Shown here: positions 51,456-59,766 of the stretch, in pieces
How the letters are laid out: every line of letters starts with the position of its first letter
Numbering within the stretch: the stretch's first letter is position 1
NCBI GenBank assembly: GCA_963710645.1
Contig: CAVQBD010000001.1
Span: forward strand, 310,001 to 374,000
Source of the DNA: FEB-10 sp963710645
Lineage (GTDB): Bacteria; Acidobacteriota; Thermoanaerobaculia; Thermoanaerobaculales; Sulfomarinibacteraceae
Length of the DNA: 64,000 nucleotides
Direction: 5' to 3'
Program-made: the position numbers and the translations under genes
The notes under the pieces: generated by a model
Databases searched by the model: none
Told to the model about the DNA's origin: nothing
What the model saw: the letters and a program-made list of their open reading frames with translations, nothing else

Positions 51456-51815
51456 GTGAACCCACAGCTGATTGTGTTCGTGCTGCTGGGCGTGCTGACT
51501 GGAATTGGCGCTGCCTTTTCCGGGCTCGGCGGTGGTTTTCTCATGGTCCCGCTGATGCTGCTCATGGGGTTTTCCGCCCAGAAGGCAGTCGGCACCTCGT
51601 TCCTGGGCATTTTCATCATCTCGGTGTCAGCCTTGGCAGCCCACAACAAATTGGCCAACGTGGACTGGAAGATGGGGCTGCTGCTGGGGATCGGCGGCGT
51701 GATCGGCGCCCAAATCGGGGCCCGACTGGTAGAGCACGTGTCCACAGCCCAGTTCAAGAAGATCTTCGCGGTGATCTTGGTGGCCCTCGCGGCCTACCTG
51801 TTTTTCAAGAAGTAG
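51456..51815 (+). CDS. Half-length TSUP (TauE/SafE/DUF81) membrane protein
   Basis: 119 residues from GTG 51456 (GGGAGGTCCCCT before it). Three to four helices: IVFVLLGVLTGIGAAFSGLG (with the family GxGGGF), MVPLMLLMGFSAQKAVGTSF, MGLLLGIGGVIGAQIGARLV, IFAVILVALAAYLFFKK. Standard TSUP carriers have about 250 residues in two such repeats, so this probably acts as a dimer. The family exports sulfonates or sulfite. The GNAT gene follows nine bases later. Confidence 0.85.
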   Translation: MNPQLIVFVLLGVLTGIGAAFSGLGGGFLMVPLMLLMGFSAQKAVGTSFLGIFIISVSALAAHNKLANVDWKMGLLLGIGGVIGAQIGARLVEHVSTAQFKKIFAVILVALAAYLFFKK

Positions 51816-51824
51816 GGGGTTGTG

Positions 51825-52340
51825 ATGTCGGATCAGTACGAGACCTCGGTCCCGGGAGTGACACTCCGATTCGCCACCGAGGAGGACGTGGCGACGATCT
51901 TCGGGTTCATCAGTGAGTTGGCGGACTATGAGCGTCTCGCGCACGAACTGGTGACTGACGTCGACCAACTCGGAGAGTCCCTGTTTGGCGGGCCCAAGGT
52001 GGCCGAAGTGGTACTCGCCGAGGAAGACGGTGAGCCGTTGGGGTTTGCCCTGTTCTTTGCCAATTTCTCCACCTTTTTAGGGCGTTCCGGCATCTACCTC
52101 GAGGACCTCTTTGTCCGGCCGGCGCAGCGGGGGAGGGGAATCGGCAAGGCCATGCTCGTCTTTCTCGCCGGTCTGACGGTGGAGCGCGGCGGCGGCCGGC
52201 TGGAGTGGTCGGTGCTCGACTGGAACACGCCCGCGATCGGTTTTTACGAAAATCTCGGTGCCAAGGCGATGGATGGGTGGACGGTTTTTCGGTTGACAGG
52301 ACCGGCCCTGGAAGACCTTGCTGCGGATCTCAGGGACTAG
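51825..52340 (+). CDS. GNAT N-acetyltransferase
   Basis: 171 residues from ATG 51825. Acetyl-CoA motif A is FVRPAQRGRGIGKAMLVFLA, preceded by VVLAEEDGEPLGFALFFANF and followed by GGGRLEWSVLDWNTPAIGFY and ENLGAKAMDGWTVFRL. Related to diamine/spermine acetyltransferase-like GNATs. Substrate unknown. The stop lies inside a short GGGACTAG repeat. Confidence 0.9.
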   Translation: MSDQYETSVPGVTLRFATEEDVATIFGFISELADYERLAHELVTDVDQLGESLFGGPKVAEVVLAEEDGEPLGFALFFANFSTFLGRSGIYLEDLFVRPAQRGRGIGKAMLVFLAGLTVERGGGRLEWSVLDWNTPAIGFYENLGAKAMDGWTVFRLTGPALEDLAADLRD

Positions 52341-52985
52341 GGACTAGGATCTTGGGGGCTCGCCCCCAGGCCCACCCGGAGCTTTTGTGGCGCAGGCGTC
52401 CCGCCTGTTCCACGATGGTGTTTTCGGTACGACAAGGTAATTTCGATGTGCCCATCTCCCCGAAGCGCTCCCCGAGGTTGCCCCCTTTCACATTGTTGGG
52501 ACCTCCACGAGTTGGATCTCCCGGTTCCTTGAATCCCAACAATGTGAAAGGCGGCACGCCCGATAAACGCGCCCTCCTCGCAATCGGGGGGGCGGGTGGC
52601 AACGTTCAACGTTCAACTTTCAACGACGGCAGATCCACGTCTCGCGCGAATGCAGGCGAGACGCCTGCTCCACAATGGTGCTTTCGAAGCGACACGGTGG
52701 TTTCGGCGCGCCCATCTCCCCGAAGCGCTCCCCGAGGGAGCCCCCTTCGCCTTCCGATCTCCATGTCGGTGCCAGGCACCGCCGCAGATGTGTCGATCTC
52801 GTGCTCCGATGCGATTTCGATGGTGCCTGGCACCGGCCCGCGCGTTCGGGACGTGCTCAAAGGCGGCACGCCCGGTCAACGCGCCCCTACTGATCCGGCA
52901 GGGTGGGCGGCAACGTTCAACGTTCAACGTTCAACGTTCAACTTTCGACTTTCGACTTTCGACCTTCTACTGTGTTGCGCCCTGG
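52341..52985. repeat. Two adjacent modular IR elements (copies C and D) with tandem-repeat tracts
   Basis: 645 bases, no gene. Copy C: hairpin CAGGCGTCCCGCCTG (52393-52407), left arm 52450-52485, a perfect 17-base inverted repeat at 52485-52501 and 52534-52550 (begins CTTTCACATTG), right arm 52551-52577. Tract AACGTTCAACGTTCAAC (52600-52617). Copy D: hairpin CAGGCGAGACGCCTG (52653-52667), left arm 52706-52744, palindromes GGTGCCAGGCACC (52768-52780) and GGTGCCTGGCACC (52822-52834), right arm 52861-52888. A final tract runs 52913-52970 (AACGTTC, then CTTTCGA words). Confidence 0.85.
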
Positions 52986-54536
52986 CTAAATGGCCAACGA
53001 TCCGTCGTCAGACTCGTCGTCAGTCTGCGGCTCGGCAAAACCCGGGAAGCCATAATCCGGGAGCACGTGGTCGAGGTCGAAAAGGGGTGCGGCCAGGGCC
53101 GACGCCAGGGAGCACCCCACGTCGTAGGTCGAACACAGGGCTGCGGTTTCGAAGAGGGCGTCGGCGGCGGCCGGTCGTCCGCTGGCCGCATACGCCAGCG
53201 CGAGCCGGATCGCCACCACCGGGTCCGACCCACCGGCCATCTCAAATGCGTCCACGGCCTCGTCATACTCCGATTGCGCCAGAGCGAGTTCGCCCAGCAG
53301 CCGAGAACCGAGAATGAGCTCGATCGAGCCCCCATCCTCCATCGTTCCCTCGAGATCGGCGATGGCGGCCTCGGCGTCGGCGTACCGTCCATCCACCACC
53401 GCCAGCCAGCCGGCGAAGAAATCGAGGAAGCTCGGTTCTCCGAAATCGACCGCGCCATCACCCAACGCTTCGACCTGCCGTGAGTAGGCCTCCAAAACCT
53501 CTTCCCCGGCGTGGGCGTCTCCGGTGGTGAGGGATACGGTCAACCGCGCGCGATGGGCGGCCAACGCAGAATTGTCGTCGCCGAGCTTTTCCGCAACCAT
53601 CCCGAGTTCCTCGAGGACGGTGTCCGCTCTTTCAAGCTGGAACTGGCGAATCCAGCTGCCTGCGATGCGTTCCCGAATCACCAGTTCGAATCGGGGCGAG
53701 TAGGCAGCGGACATGTCGAGGGACCGCTCATAGGCCGCACGGGCCATTTGGAGGTTGCCTTCGGAAACCATGAGGTCACCTGTGTGCAGCATGCCGTAGG
53801 CATATCTCTCCTCGAGCAGAATCGATCGGGCCAGGCTGGCCACCGCCTCGTCCGTTCTGCCCATGGCAGCCATCGCGTCAGCCAGCGAATCACGGGCGCT
53901 CGGGTTGGTGGGGTCTTCGGCGACGAATCGGGTCATGGCCTGCTCGGCCCGCGCCCCGTCCCCGGTTTCAAGGTAGGCGTAGCCCAGGTGGTTCCAGGCT
54001 GCGAAAAAGGCTGGGTCATCCTCGAGCAGTGCCTCCAGAACCGGCAACCCCTTCTCCGGGAACCCCAGGTCCACCAGGGTGAAGCCGAGGGCGTGGCGGG
54101 CGTAATTGTCGTCCGGCCAATCTTCCACGATCCGGCGCAGGGTGACGGCTGCGGATTCGTAGTCTCCGTCGATGAAGGATGCGAGGGCGGCCACCATCAG
54201 TTGTTCCCCTGGGGTCGCATCCTTCGCCAACTCCATGGCCCGGCCGGCCCGGTCCGATGCGTCAAAGTAGAGGAAGGTCTCTGCCGCCGCCTTGTACGCC
54301 TGGGCCATGGCGAGATCCGGATCGACCTTTAGAGACTCCTCCAAGAGCTCGTCGGCCCGTTCGAACCAGGTTCGGTGGAAGGCGTCGCGACCTCGCTCGA
54401 ACACGGCTCGCGCTTCGGCGGATGAGGACGTGATGTGGACCTGTTGGGCTGCGACCGGGGTTCCGGCAGCCGCGAGACACCCAAGGATCGCGATCAACAC
54501 GCCGGTTTGCAACGACTGATGCTCTGCTGACCTCAT
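52986..54536 (-). CDS. Secreted TPR-repeat protein
   Basis: 516 residues. Signal LQTGVLIAILGCLAAAGTPV. TPR helices run from residue 38 to about 480, for example AEARAVFERGRDAFHRTWFE, ALGFTLVDLGFPEKGLPVLE, LGYAYLETGDGARAEQAMTR, ADAMAAMGRTDEAVASLARS. No catalytic domain seen. Likely a periplasmic scaffold. It is unusual in being a whole-length repeat protein with no partner gene adjacent. The C-terminus DDESDDGSLAI is acidic. Confidence 0.85.
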   Translation of the reverse strand: MRSAEHQSLQTGVLIAILGCLAAAGTPVAAQQVHITSSSAEARAVFERGRDAFHRTWFERADELLEESLKVDPDLAMAQAYKAAAETFLYFDASDRAGRAMELAKDATPGEQLMVAALASFIDGDYESAAVTLRRIVEDWPDDNYARHALGFTLVDLGFPEKGLPVLEALLEDDPAFFAAWNHLGYAYLETGDGARAEQAMTRFVAEDPTNPSARDSLADAMAAMGRTDEAVASLARSILLEERYAYGMLHTGDLMVSEGNLQMARAAYERSLDMSAAYSPRFELVIRERIAGSWIRQFQLERADTVLEELGMVAEKLGDDNSALAAHRARLTVSLTTGDAHAGEEVLEAYSRQVEALGDGAVDFGEPSFLDFFAGWLAVVDGRYADAEAAIADLEGTMEDGGSIELILGSRLLGELALAQSEYDEAVDAFEMAGGSDPVVAIRLALAYAASGRPAAADALFETAALCSTYDVGCSLASALAAPLFDLDHVLPDYGFPGFAEPQTDDESDDGSLAI

Positions 54537-54664
54537 GGCAGCATCCTACCTCAGGACCGCCCGTCATACAGGCGTTGGTGGAGAGCTGGATGTCGATTGA
54601 TCTACAATGCGGTTGGGTGTGTCAGTTTCTTTTGAATGATCTCTCAGACGGCCGAGGAGGATTG

Positions 54665-55447
54665 GTGAGCGAGCTGTTGTTGGTACTGGACGTTGGCAAC
54701 ACCAACACCGTGGTGGGACTGTTCGAAGGGCCGGACCTCCGGTCGCACTGGCGGTTGACCACCCAGCCCGACCGGACGGCCGATGAGGTCGGCCTTTGGT
54801 TGCGCCAGCTGCTGGATTGGGAGGGCGTGGACGCAGCAGATCTGGTGGCGGTGGCGGTGGGTTCGGTGGTTCCGCCTATGGACCCGCGTCTTCGAGCCGG
54901 AATCAAGCGTTACCTGGGTCTTTCTCCGTTCTTTGTCGAGCCGGGGATCACGACAGGGATGGCGTTGCGGGTCGAGGTGCCGCAGGACCTTGGCGCCGAT
55001 CGTTTGTGTGACGCGGTGGCCGCGTTCGAGCTCTTCGGCGGACCCTGCGTGGTGATCGATTTCGGCACCGCAGTGACCTGGGAGGTGGTTTCCAAATCGG
55101 GAGAGTATCTTGGCGGAGTGATTGCGCCGGGCCCCGGCGTCACAGCCGACGCGCTGTCGTCCAAGACTGCCAAGTTGCCGAGAGTTGCGTTGGCGCCGCC
55201 GCCGAGAGTCATCGGCAAGGGCACGGTGGACAGCATCCAATCCGGGCTGTTTTACGGCTATTTGGGTCTGGTGGAGGGGATCACTCGGAGAATCCTCGAG
55301 GAACTCGGTGAGGCGACGGTGGTGGCGACCGGTGGTTTTGCGGAGGATCTTTCTCAGCACACCGAAATCATTCACAAGGTTGAGCCGGACCTGACGTTGT
55401 ACGGGCTCCGGATCCTGTGGCAGAGGAACCGGGAGATGGCCGGGTGA
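54665..55447 (+). CDS. coaX: Type III pantothenate kinase CoaX
   Basis: 260 residues. GTG 54665 follows GAGGAGGATTG. The ASKHA-fold motif LLLVLDVGNTNTVVGLFEG is at residues 5-23; GADRLCDAVAAFELFGGPCV and VVIDFGTAVTWEVVSKSGEY (nucleotide/Mg site), GGVIAPGPGVTADALSSKTA, and the end region YGLRILWQRNREMAG. First step of coenzyme A synthesis. The stop overlaps the pgsA start (GTGA), so they are coupled. Confidence 0.95.
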   Translation: MSELLLVLDVGNTNTVVGLFEGPDLRSHWRLTTQPDRTADEVGLWLRQLLDWEGVDAADLVAVAVGSVVPPMDPRLRAGIKRYLGLSPFFVEPGITTGMALRVEVPQDLGADRLCDAVAAFELFGGPCVVIDFGTAVTWEVVSKSGEYLGGVIAPGPGVTADALSSKTAKLPRVALAPPPRVIGKGTVDSIQSGLFYGYLGLVEGITRRILEELGEATVVATGGFAEDLSQHTEIIHKVEPDLTLYGLRILWQRNREMAG

Positions 55448-56097
55448 TCACGGGCTCCTCGGTCGGAGATTCGCGGGATCGGATCCGTGACAAGGTCGAG
55501 GAGAAGCTGCGTCCGCTGACCCTGCCGAACTTCATCACTCTGTTTCGGATGGCGATCGCCCCGTTCTTCGTGCTCGCGGTCAACGACCACGACTTCCAGT
55601 TAGCGCTTTGGATCTTCATTGTGGCCGGCTCCACCGATGCCATCGACGGTTGGTTGGCCAGGAAGCTCCATTCCGAATCTGTAATCGGTGCCTATCTCGA
55701 TCCCATAGCGGACAAGCTGCTGCTGACGGTCGCCTATGTCGCCCTCACCATTCCTCAGGGTCAGGCGGTGGTGATCCCGTTGTGGCTTGCGATCCTGGCC
55801 CTGTTCCGGGATTTCCTGATCATGCTGGTGGCTTTGATTCTCTATGTCGTGGAGGGCATTCAGCGCTTCCCGCCGTCCCCGCTTGGCAAGGCGACGACCT
55901 TCATGCACGTGGCCACAGTTGGAATGGTCTTGCTGGCGAATCTCATACAGGTGCCGTCGATCGTCCTAACGGCCTGTTTCTACATCAGCTTCGGACTGGT
56001 GATCGTTTCCGGCTTCAATTACCTCTACAGGGCCAGCAAGAAGATCGAAGCCAAACGCCAGGAGAACGAGGCCGCCGGCAATCCTCCGGTGGAGTGA
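55444..56097 (+). CDS. pgsA: CDP-diacylglycerol--glycerol-3-phosphate 3-phosphatidyltransferase
   Basis: 217 residues from GTG 55444, overlapping the coaX stop by four bases. After a 25-residue polar lead it reads LTLPNFITLFRMAIAPFFVL, the usual PgsA opening, and has the CDP-alcohol phosphotransferase signature DAIDGWLARKLHS ... GAYLDPIADK with the D-x2-DG-x2-AR-x8-G-x3-D-x3-D ligands, plus four helices. Makes phosphatidylglycerophosphate. Convergent with ackA at 14 bases. Confidence 0.93.
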   Translation: MITGSSVGDSRDRIRDKVEEKLRPLTLPNFITLFRMAIAPFFVLAVNDHDFQLALWIFIVAGSTDAIDGWLARKLHSESVIGAYLDPIADKLLLTVAYVALTIPQGQAVVIPLWLAILALFRDFLIMLVALILYVVEGIQRFPPSPLGKATTFMHVATVGMVLLANLIQVPSIVLTACFYISFGLVIVSGFNYLYRASKKIEAKRQENEAAGNPPVE

Positions 56098-56111
56098 GAT
56101 CCGCGCCGAGG

Positions 56112-57371
56112 CTATGAGTCGAAGCTCTCCGGCGGATCGAACGTTGGCATCACTCCTTCGAGAACCCGAACCACATCGCGGGCGATGGTCTTTTCCTCGT
56201 TCGTGGGAACCACGAGGGCTTTGACCCGCGAATTTTCGGTGGAGATCTCCCCCTCCTGCCCGACCAATTCGGCGTTTGCCTCACGATCGAGTTCGAGCCC
56301 CATGTAGTCCATGCCGCTGAGGGCCTGTTCGCGAACCTCAGGAGAATTTTCGCCGATGCCGCCGGTGAAGAAGACCGCGTCCGCCCCGCCCATGGCTGCT
56401 GCGTAGGCGCCGATGTATTTCTTCACCCGGTAGCAGAACATCCGGAACGCCACATCGGCCCGCTTGCGGCCGCGCTCGCGGGCGTCCAGCACCTCGCGCA
56501 TGTCCGACGACACGCCGGACACGCCGTACAACCCGGAGTGCTTGTTGAGCATGGTATTGACCTGGTGCAGGGTGAGCTCTTCCATGGCCATCAGCCAGGG
56601 GATGATGGCGGGGTCCATGTCGCCCGATCGGGTGCCCATGAGCAGCCCCTCGAGTGGGGTGAATCCCATGGATGTGTCGATGCTCCTGCCGTGATCGATG
56701 GCGGCGGCGGAGCAGCCGTTGCCGAGATGGACGGTTACGATACGCTTTTCTTCTCGGTTCCAGCCGAGCAACTTGCAGCCCCGGTAGGCCACGTACCGGT
56801 GGGAGGTGCCGTGGAAACCGTAACGTCGCAGGGCGTGCTTGGTGTAGAGCTGGAATGGGATGCCGTAAAGGTACGCGTGGCCCGGCATGGTCTGGTGGAA
56901 TGCGGTGTCGAAAACGGCCACGTGGGTTACGTCGGGGAGAGCCGCCAGGGCTGCATGGTAACCGCGGAGGTTGGCGGGGTTGTGGAGAGGGGCCAAGACT
57001 GAGCAGGCTTCGATCTTGGCAACCACGTCGGGGGTGATCCGCACCGATGAGGCGAACTCCTCGCCGCCGTGCACCACGCGGTGGCCCACGGCCTCGATTT
57101 CGGTGACGTCACCAAGAACACCGTGCTCCGGATCGGTGAGAATGCGGATCGCCCACTCGATGGCCGCGCGGTGTTCGAGGATCTCACGGTAGTCCTGGTA
57201 GGGTCCTCGATCCGGAACCTTGAGGGTCAGCCGGGAATCGGCGAGGCCGATCTTTTCCACCTGACCCGCTGCGAGGGTCAGATCCTGGTCGGCCTCCATT
57301 CGTTCGAGGTCGGTCTCGATGACCTGGAATTTGACGGAGGAGGAGCCGCTGTTGAGGACGAGGATCTTCAT
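56112..57371 (-). CDS. ackA: Acetate kinase
   Basis: 419 residues. ASKHA-fold motifs: KILVLNSGSSSVKFQVIE (1-19), GHRVVHGGEEF, TAFHQTMPGHAYLYGIPFQL, HGTSHRYVAYRGCKLL, TVHLGNGCSAAAIDHGRSID, ADAVFFTGGIGENSPEVREQ. Makes acetyl phosphate/ATP from acetate, pointing to fermentative or acetogenic capacity. Pta is not in the window. ATG 57371 is 19 bases from the 3-hydroxyacyl-CoA dehydrogenase stop, so they are probably cotranscribed. Confidence 0.95.
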   Translation of the reverse strand: MKILVLNSGSSSVKFQVIETDLERMEADQDLTLAAGQVEKIGLADSRLTLKVPDRGPYQDYREILEHRAAIEWAIRILTDPEHGVLGDVTEIEAVGHRVVHGGEEFASSVRITPDVVAKIEACSVLAPLHNPANLRGYHAALAALPDVTHVAVFDTAFHQTMPGHAYLYGIPFQLYTKHALRRYGFHGTSHRYVAYRGCKLLGWNREEKRIVTVHLGNGCSAAAIDHGRSIDTSMGFTPLEGLLMGTRSGDMDPAIIPWLMAMEELTLHQVNTMLNKHSGLYGVSGVSSDMREVLDARERGRKRADVAFRMFCYRVKKYIGAYAAAMGGADAVFFTGGIGENSPEVREQALSGMDYMGLELDREANAELVGQEGEISTENSRVKALVVPTNEEKTIARDVVRVLEGVMPTFDPPESFDS

Positions 57372-57390
57372 GATCGTCTCCGGTCGCTCT

Positions 57391-58299
57391 TCAAGTCAGG
57401 CCAGGCCGGTCGTCGGGCAGACGGTCGGTCCGGTGCCCGTTGGCGTCGTAGGTGAAAAAACCCCGCCCGGTCTTGGTTCCCAAAAGCCCTGCCCTGGTGA
57501 GCCGCTTGAGCAGCGGACAGGGCCGAAACCTGGGCTCGCCGGTTTCGTCGTAGATATGCTGCATCCAGTTGAGCACCCGGTCGAGTCCGGTGCGGTCCGC
57601 CCATTCGAGGGGGCCTGTGCGGAAGTCGAACCCGAGCTTGAGCGCGAGGTCAACCTCGGCCGCTTCGGCCACGCCTTCCATGACCACGTGCATCGCCTCG
57701 TTGATCAGTGGCAGCAGCACCCTTGTGGTCACGAATCCGGGCATCTCGAAGACCTTGATCGGGACCTTGTCCAAGAGGCGCGCGAACTCGACCGCCCGTT
57801 CGTAGGCCTCGTCCGCTGTCAGCTGGCCGCGAACAACCTCCACCACCCGGGTTGTGGTCACCGGATAGAGAAAGTGCATGCCCAGGATCCGCTCGGGGTG
57901 GTTGTTGTCCGCTGCGAGCTCGGTGATGGACAGGGTCGAGGTGTTGATGACGATGGGGTTGCCCGGCGCCATCCGTCGGTCGAGCTCACGGAGGATCTGA
58001 CGCTTCTGGCCGTAGTCTTCCTGGACCGTTTCGATGGCGAGGTCCGCATCCGATGTTGCGTCGAAGGAGGTCACCCAACGGATCCGGGAGAGGATCGCCC
58101 GTTTTTCGGACTCGGTGAGACCGAAGCGGTCGATCTCGTGGTCGAGTGATGCCTCGAGTTCCGTTCGGGCGGACTCGAGTGCTCCGGAGGAGACCTCCTT
58201 GAGCGACACGTTGAGCCCTGCCTGAGCAACCTTTGTGGCAATGGAACGGCCCATCATGCCGCCCCCAACGATCGCGACGTCACGAAGTTCCCAGCTCAT
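57391..58299 (-). CDS. 3-hydroxyacyl-CoA dehydrogenase (3-hydroxybutyryl-CoA type)
   Basis: 302 residues. NAD site VAIVGGGMMGRSIATKVAQA (8-27); NTSTLSITELA with the catalytic Ser region; HFLYPVTTTRVVEVVRG carries His in the standard position; C-terminal dimer domain DLALKLGFDFRTGPLEWADR. It acts in beta-oxidation or butyrate-type routes; together with the thiolase at 35.8 kb it could process acyl-CoA. A TGTTACACT box ends six bases before ATG 58299 and there is no Shine-Dalgarno, suggesting a leaderless transcript. Confidence 0.93.
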   Translation of the reverse strand: MSWELRDVAIVGGGMMGRSIATKVAQAGLNVSLKEVSSGALESARTELEASLDHEIDRFGLTESEKRAILSRIRWVTSFDATSDADLAIETVQEDYGQKRQILRELDRRMAPGNPIVINTSTLSITELAADNNHPERILGMHFLYPVTTTRVVEVVRGQLTADEAYERAVEFARLLDKVPIKVFEMPGFVTTRVLLPLINEAMHVVMEGVAEAAEVDLALKLGFDFRTGPLEWADRTGLDRVLNWMQHIYDETGEPRFRPCPLLKRLTRAGLLGTKTGRGFFTYDANGHRTDRLPDDRPGLT

Positions 58300-58305
58300 T
58301 CGCGC

Positions 58306-58314
58306 AGTGTAACA
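58306..58314 (-). promoter_or_regulatory. Extended -10 (TGTTACACT) of leaderless 3-hydroxyacyl-CoA dehydrogenase gene
   Basis: Reads TGTTACACT on the minus strand, six bases ahead of ATG 58299. Confidence 0.4.
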
Positions 58315-58352
58315 GAAGAAAAGGTGAGGGTTATGGTGTGGAAGATCGGTGG

Positions 58353-58381
58353 TTGAGGCGCCGGTACGACTCCGTTATGAT
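58353..58381 (+). promoter_or_regulatory. Sigma-70-like promoter of TlpA gene (TTGAGG-17-TATGAT)
   Basis: TTGAGG (58353-58358) and TATGAT (58376-58381) are spaced by 17 bases. The predicted start point is at about GTG 58388, so the message would be leaderless. This rules out ATG 58349 as the start. Confidence 0.6.
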
Positions 58382-58387
58382 GTGCGC

Positions 58388-58912
58388 GTGAGACGTGTTC
58401 TCGTGACGTTGGTGGTGTATTTGGCGGTGCTCGCCGCGCCGTGCGCGGCGGCGGCCGGCCAGCGGACGCCGTTTCCGAACTTCACCCTGACAACCCTCGA
58501 CGGGAAGGGGTCGGTGGAAATCGAGAGCTTCCGCGGGCGGCCGGTTCTGCTGACCTTCTGGGCAAGCTGGTGCGGCCCGTGCAGGGTCGAGCTTCCTCAA
58601 CTGGCGGAGCTCTACAGCGAGCTGGCAGGAGCTGGATTCGTGCTGCTCACCGTCAACTTGGACAACTCACCCATGATCGCGGAAAAATACCTTGGCCAGC
58701 TCGGCCTCAGAATTCCGGTCTACCGCATGCAACAGCGTGACATCGTCGCCCTCAAGATCAGCGGACTGCCCACAAACATCCTGATCGATCGAGACGGGTT
58801 GGTGGCCATGGCGACGGCCGGCTACTCCGAAGAGATGCCCGACAACATCCGCCGTCTGGTGGAAGAGATGGGTGACGAGACAACCGGGCGCGGAGACCAA
58901 GCCGGCCGATGA
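58388..58912 (+). CDS. Secreted TlpA/ResA-type thioredoxin
   Basis: 174 residues from GTG 58388. Signal RRVLVTLVVYLAVLAAPCAA. Thioredoxin fold of the TlpA type: FPNFTLTTLDGKGSVEIES, RPVLLTFWASWCGPCRVELP with the CxxC WCGPC (about residues 60-63), LTVNLDNSPMIAEKYLGQLG and the cis-Pro LPTNILIDRDG. It reduces periplasmic disulfides, for example in cytochrome c maturation. Its last bases overlap the next gene by ATGA. Confidence 0.9.
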   Translation: MRRVLVTLVVYLAVLAAPCAAAAGQRTPFPNFTLTTLDGKGSVEIESFRGRPVLLTFWASWCGPCRVELPQLAELYSELAGAGFVLLTVNLDNSPMIAEKYLGQLGLRIPVYRMQQRDIVALKISGLPTNILIDRDGLVAMATAGYSEEMPDNIRRLVEEMGDETTGRGDQAGR

Positions 58913-59766
58913 AACGAATTCAGCAATCTTCTGTGGGCGCCGGAGCGTGGCGGCGGGCGGTGGTCGTGGTCGGTCTGGCGGCGTTGTGCGTCGGTTGGAC
59001 CTCCGAGACCGTCGAGTACGTGGCCTGGTCTGCGGTGGAGTTTTTCCCGGGTGACCTCCAGCGTCAGATTCGTCGCAACGAAAACCGTTACAACGCGGGA
59101 ATCAAGCGCGGTCTCGAGGCGCCGCCCTCGTGGCGGGCTGCGAGCCCCGGAAATCTGGACGCGGCGCTCGAGGACCAGGTCCAACGCTGTACCCAGGCCC
59201 TCAAGCAGCCGGTGCCTCTCGGGGATTTTGTCGAGGAACTGGGTGTGCTGGCGGTGCGGGTGTTGGATGCTTCCGATCCGCTGGCGGTCTCCCACGATGA
59301 CCCCCGAGAACCCAGTTACTCCGCTGCGTACCAGGCCTACGTGGAGTCCGTGCGACAGCGTGTTCGTCTGGTCTACTACGGTCAGGACCACGATCTGATC
59401 TACTCACGGCAGGTCGACGCCTCTGTGGTTGCAGCGCTCGAGCGAAGCAGGACCCTCTACCCCCATGTGGGGGCCGAGTTTTTCAGGACCGGCACCATGC
59501 GGGACTGGAGGAGTTTCGACGACCGGTCGGTGGCCTTTGGAGTGGCGGCGATTTCGCTTTCCCGCGGCCTCACGGATCTGGCCAATTTCGTGTTGTTCGT
59601 TTGGCGATCCGGTGGAGGACAGATTCCGACGCCCCGACCGACTCCGCTCGGCCACGTGGGCCCCACCGTTACCCTGTCGTTGGATGGTGGGTTTTCTGAT
59701 CGGGAGATGCGGAACCGCGGCGCCCCAGCGATGCCCAAGAGGTCGTTGGCCCTCCCGCCTCCCTGA
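58909..59766 (+). CDS. Secreted protein resembling zinc-dependent phospholipase C, degenerate
   Basis: 285 residues. ATG overlaps the TlpA stop by four bases, so coupled. Signal ends near LAALCVGWTS. The mature start WTSETVEYVAWSAVEFFPGD has the layout of zinc-dependent phospholipase C/S1-P1 nuclease (Trp, then helix), but the usual His residues are absent (VEYVA for THxxIA). Later LGDFVEELGVLAVRVLDASD fits the same helix. A Pro-rich tail follows. Phospholipase identity is uncertain; it may be a binding protein. The TlpA partner suggests a role in the oxidising periplasm. Confidence 0.6.
   Translation: MKRIQQSSVGAGAWRRAVVVVGLAALCVGWTSETVEYVAWSAVEFFPGDLQRQIRRNENRYNAGIKRGLEAPPSWRAASPGNLDAALEDQVQRCTQALKQPVPLGDFVEELGVLAVRVLDASDPLAVSHDDPREPSYSAAYQAYVESVRQRVRLVYYGQDHDLIYSRQVDASVVAALERSRTLYPHVGAEFFRTGTMRDWRSFDDRSVAFGVAAISLSRGLTDLANFVLFVWRSGGGQIPTPRPTPLGHVGPTVTLSLDGGFSDREMRNRGAPAMPKRSLALPPP

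Noticed and set aside
52485..52550. 17-bp perfect inverted repeat as terminal repeats of an insertion sequence
   Set aside because: The arms are only 32 bases apart, no transposase or target duplication is visible, and the outer arms match other element copies.
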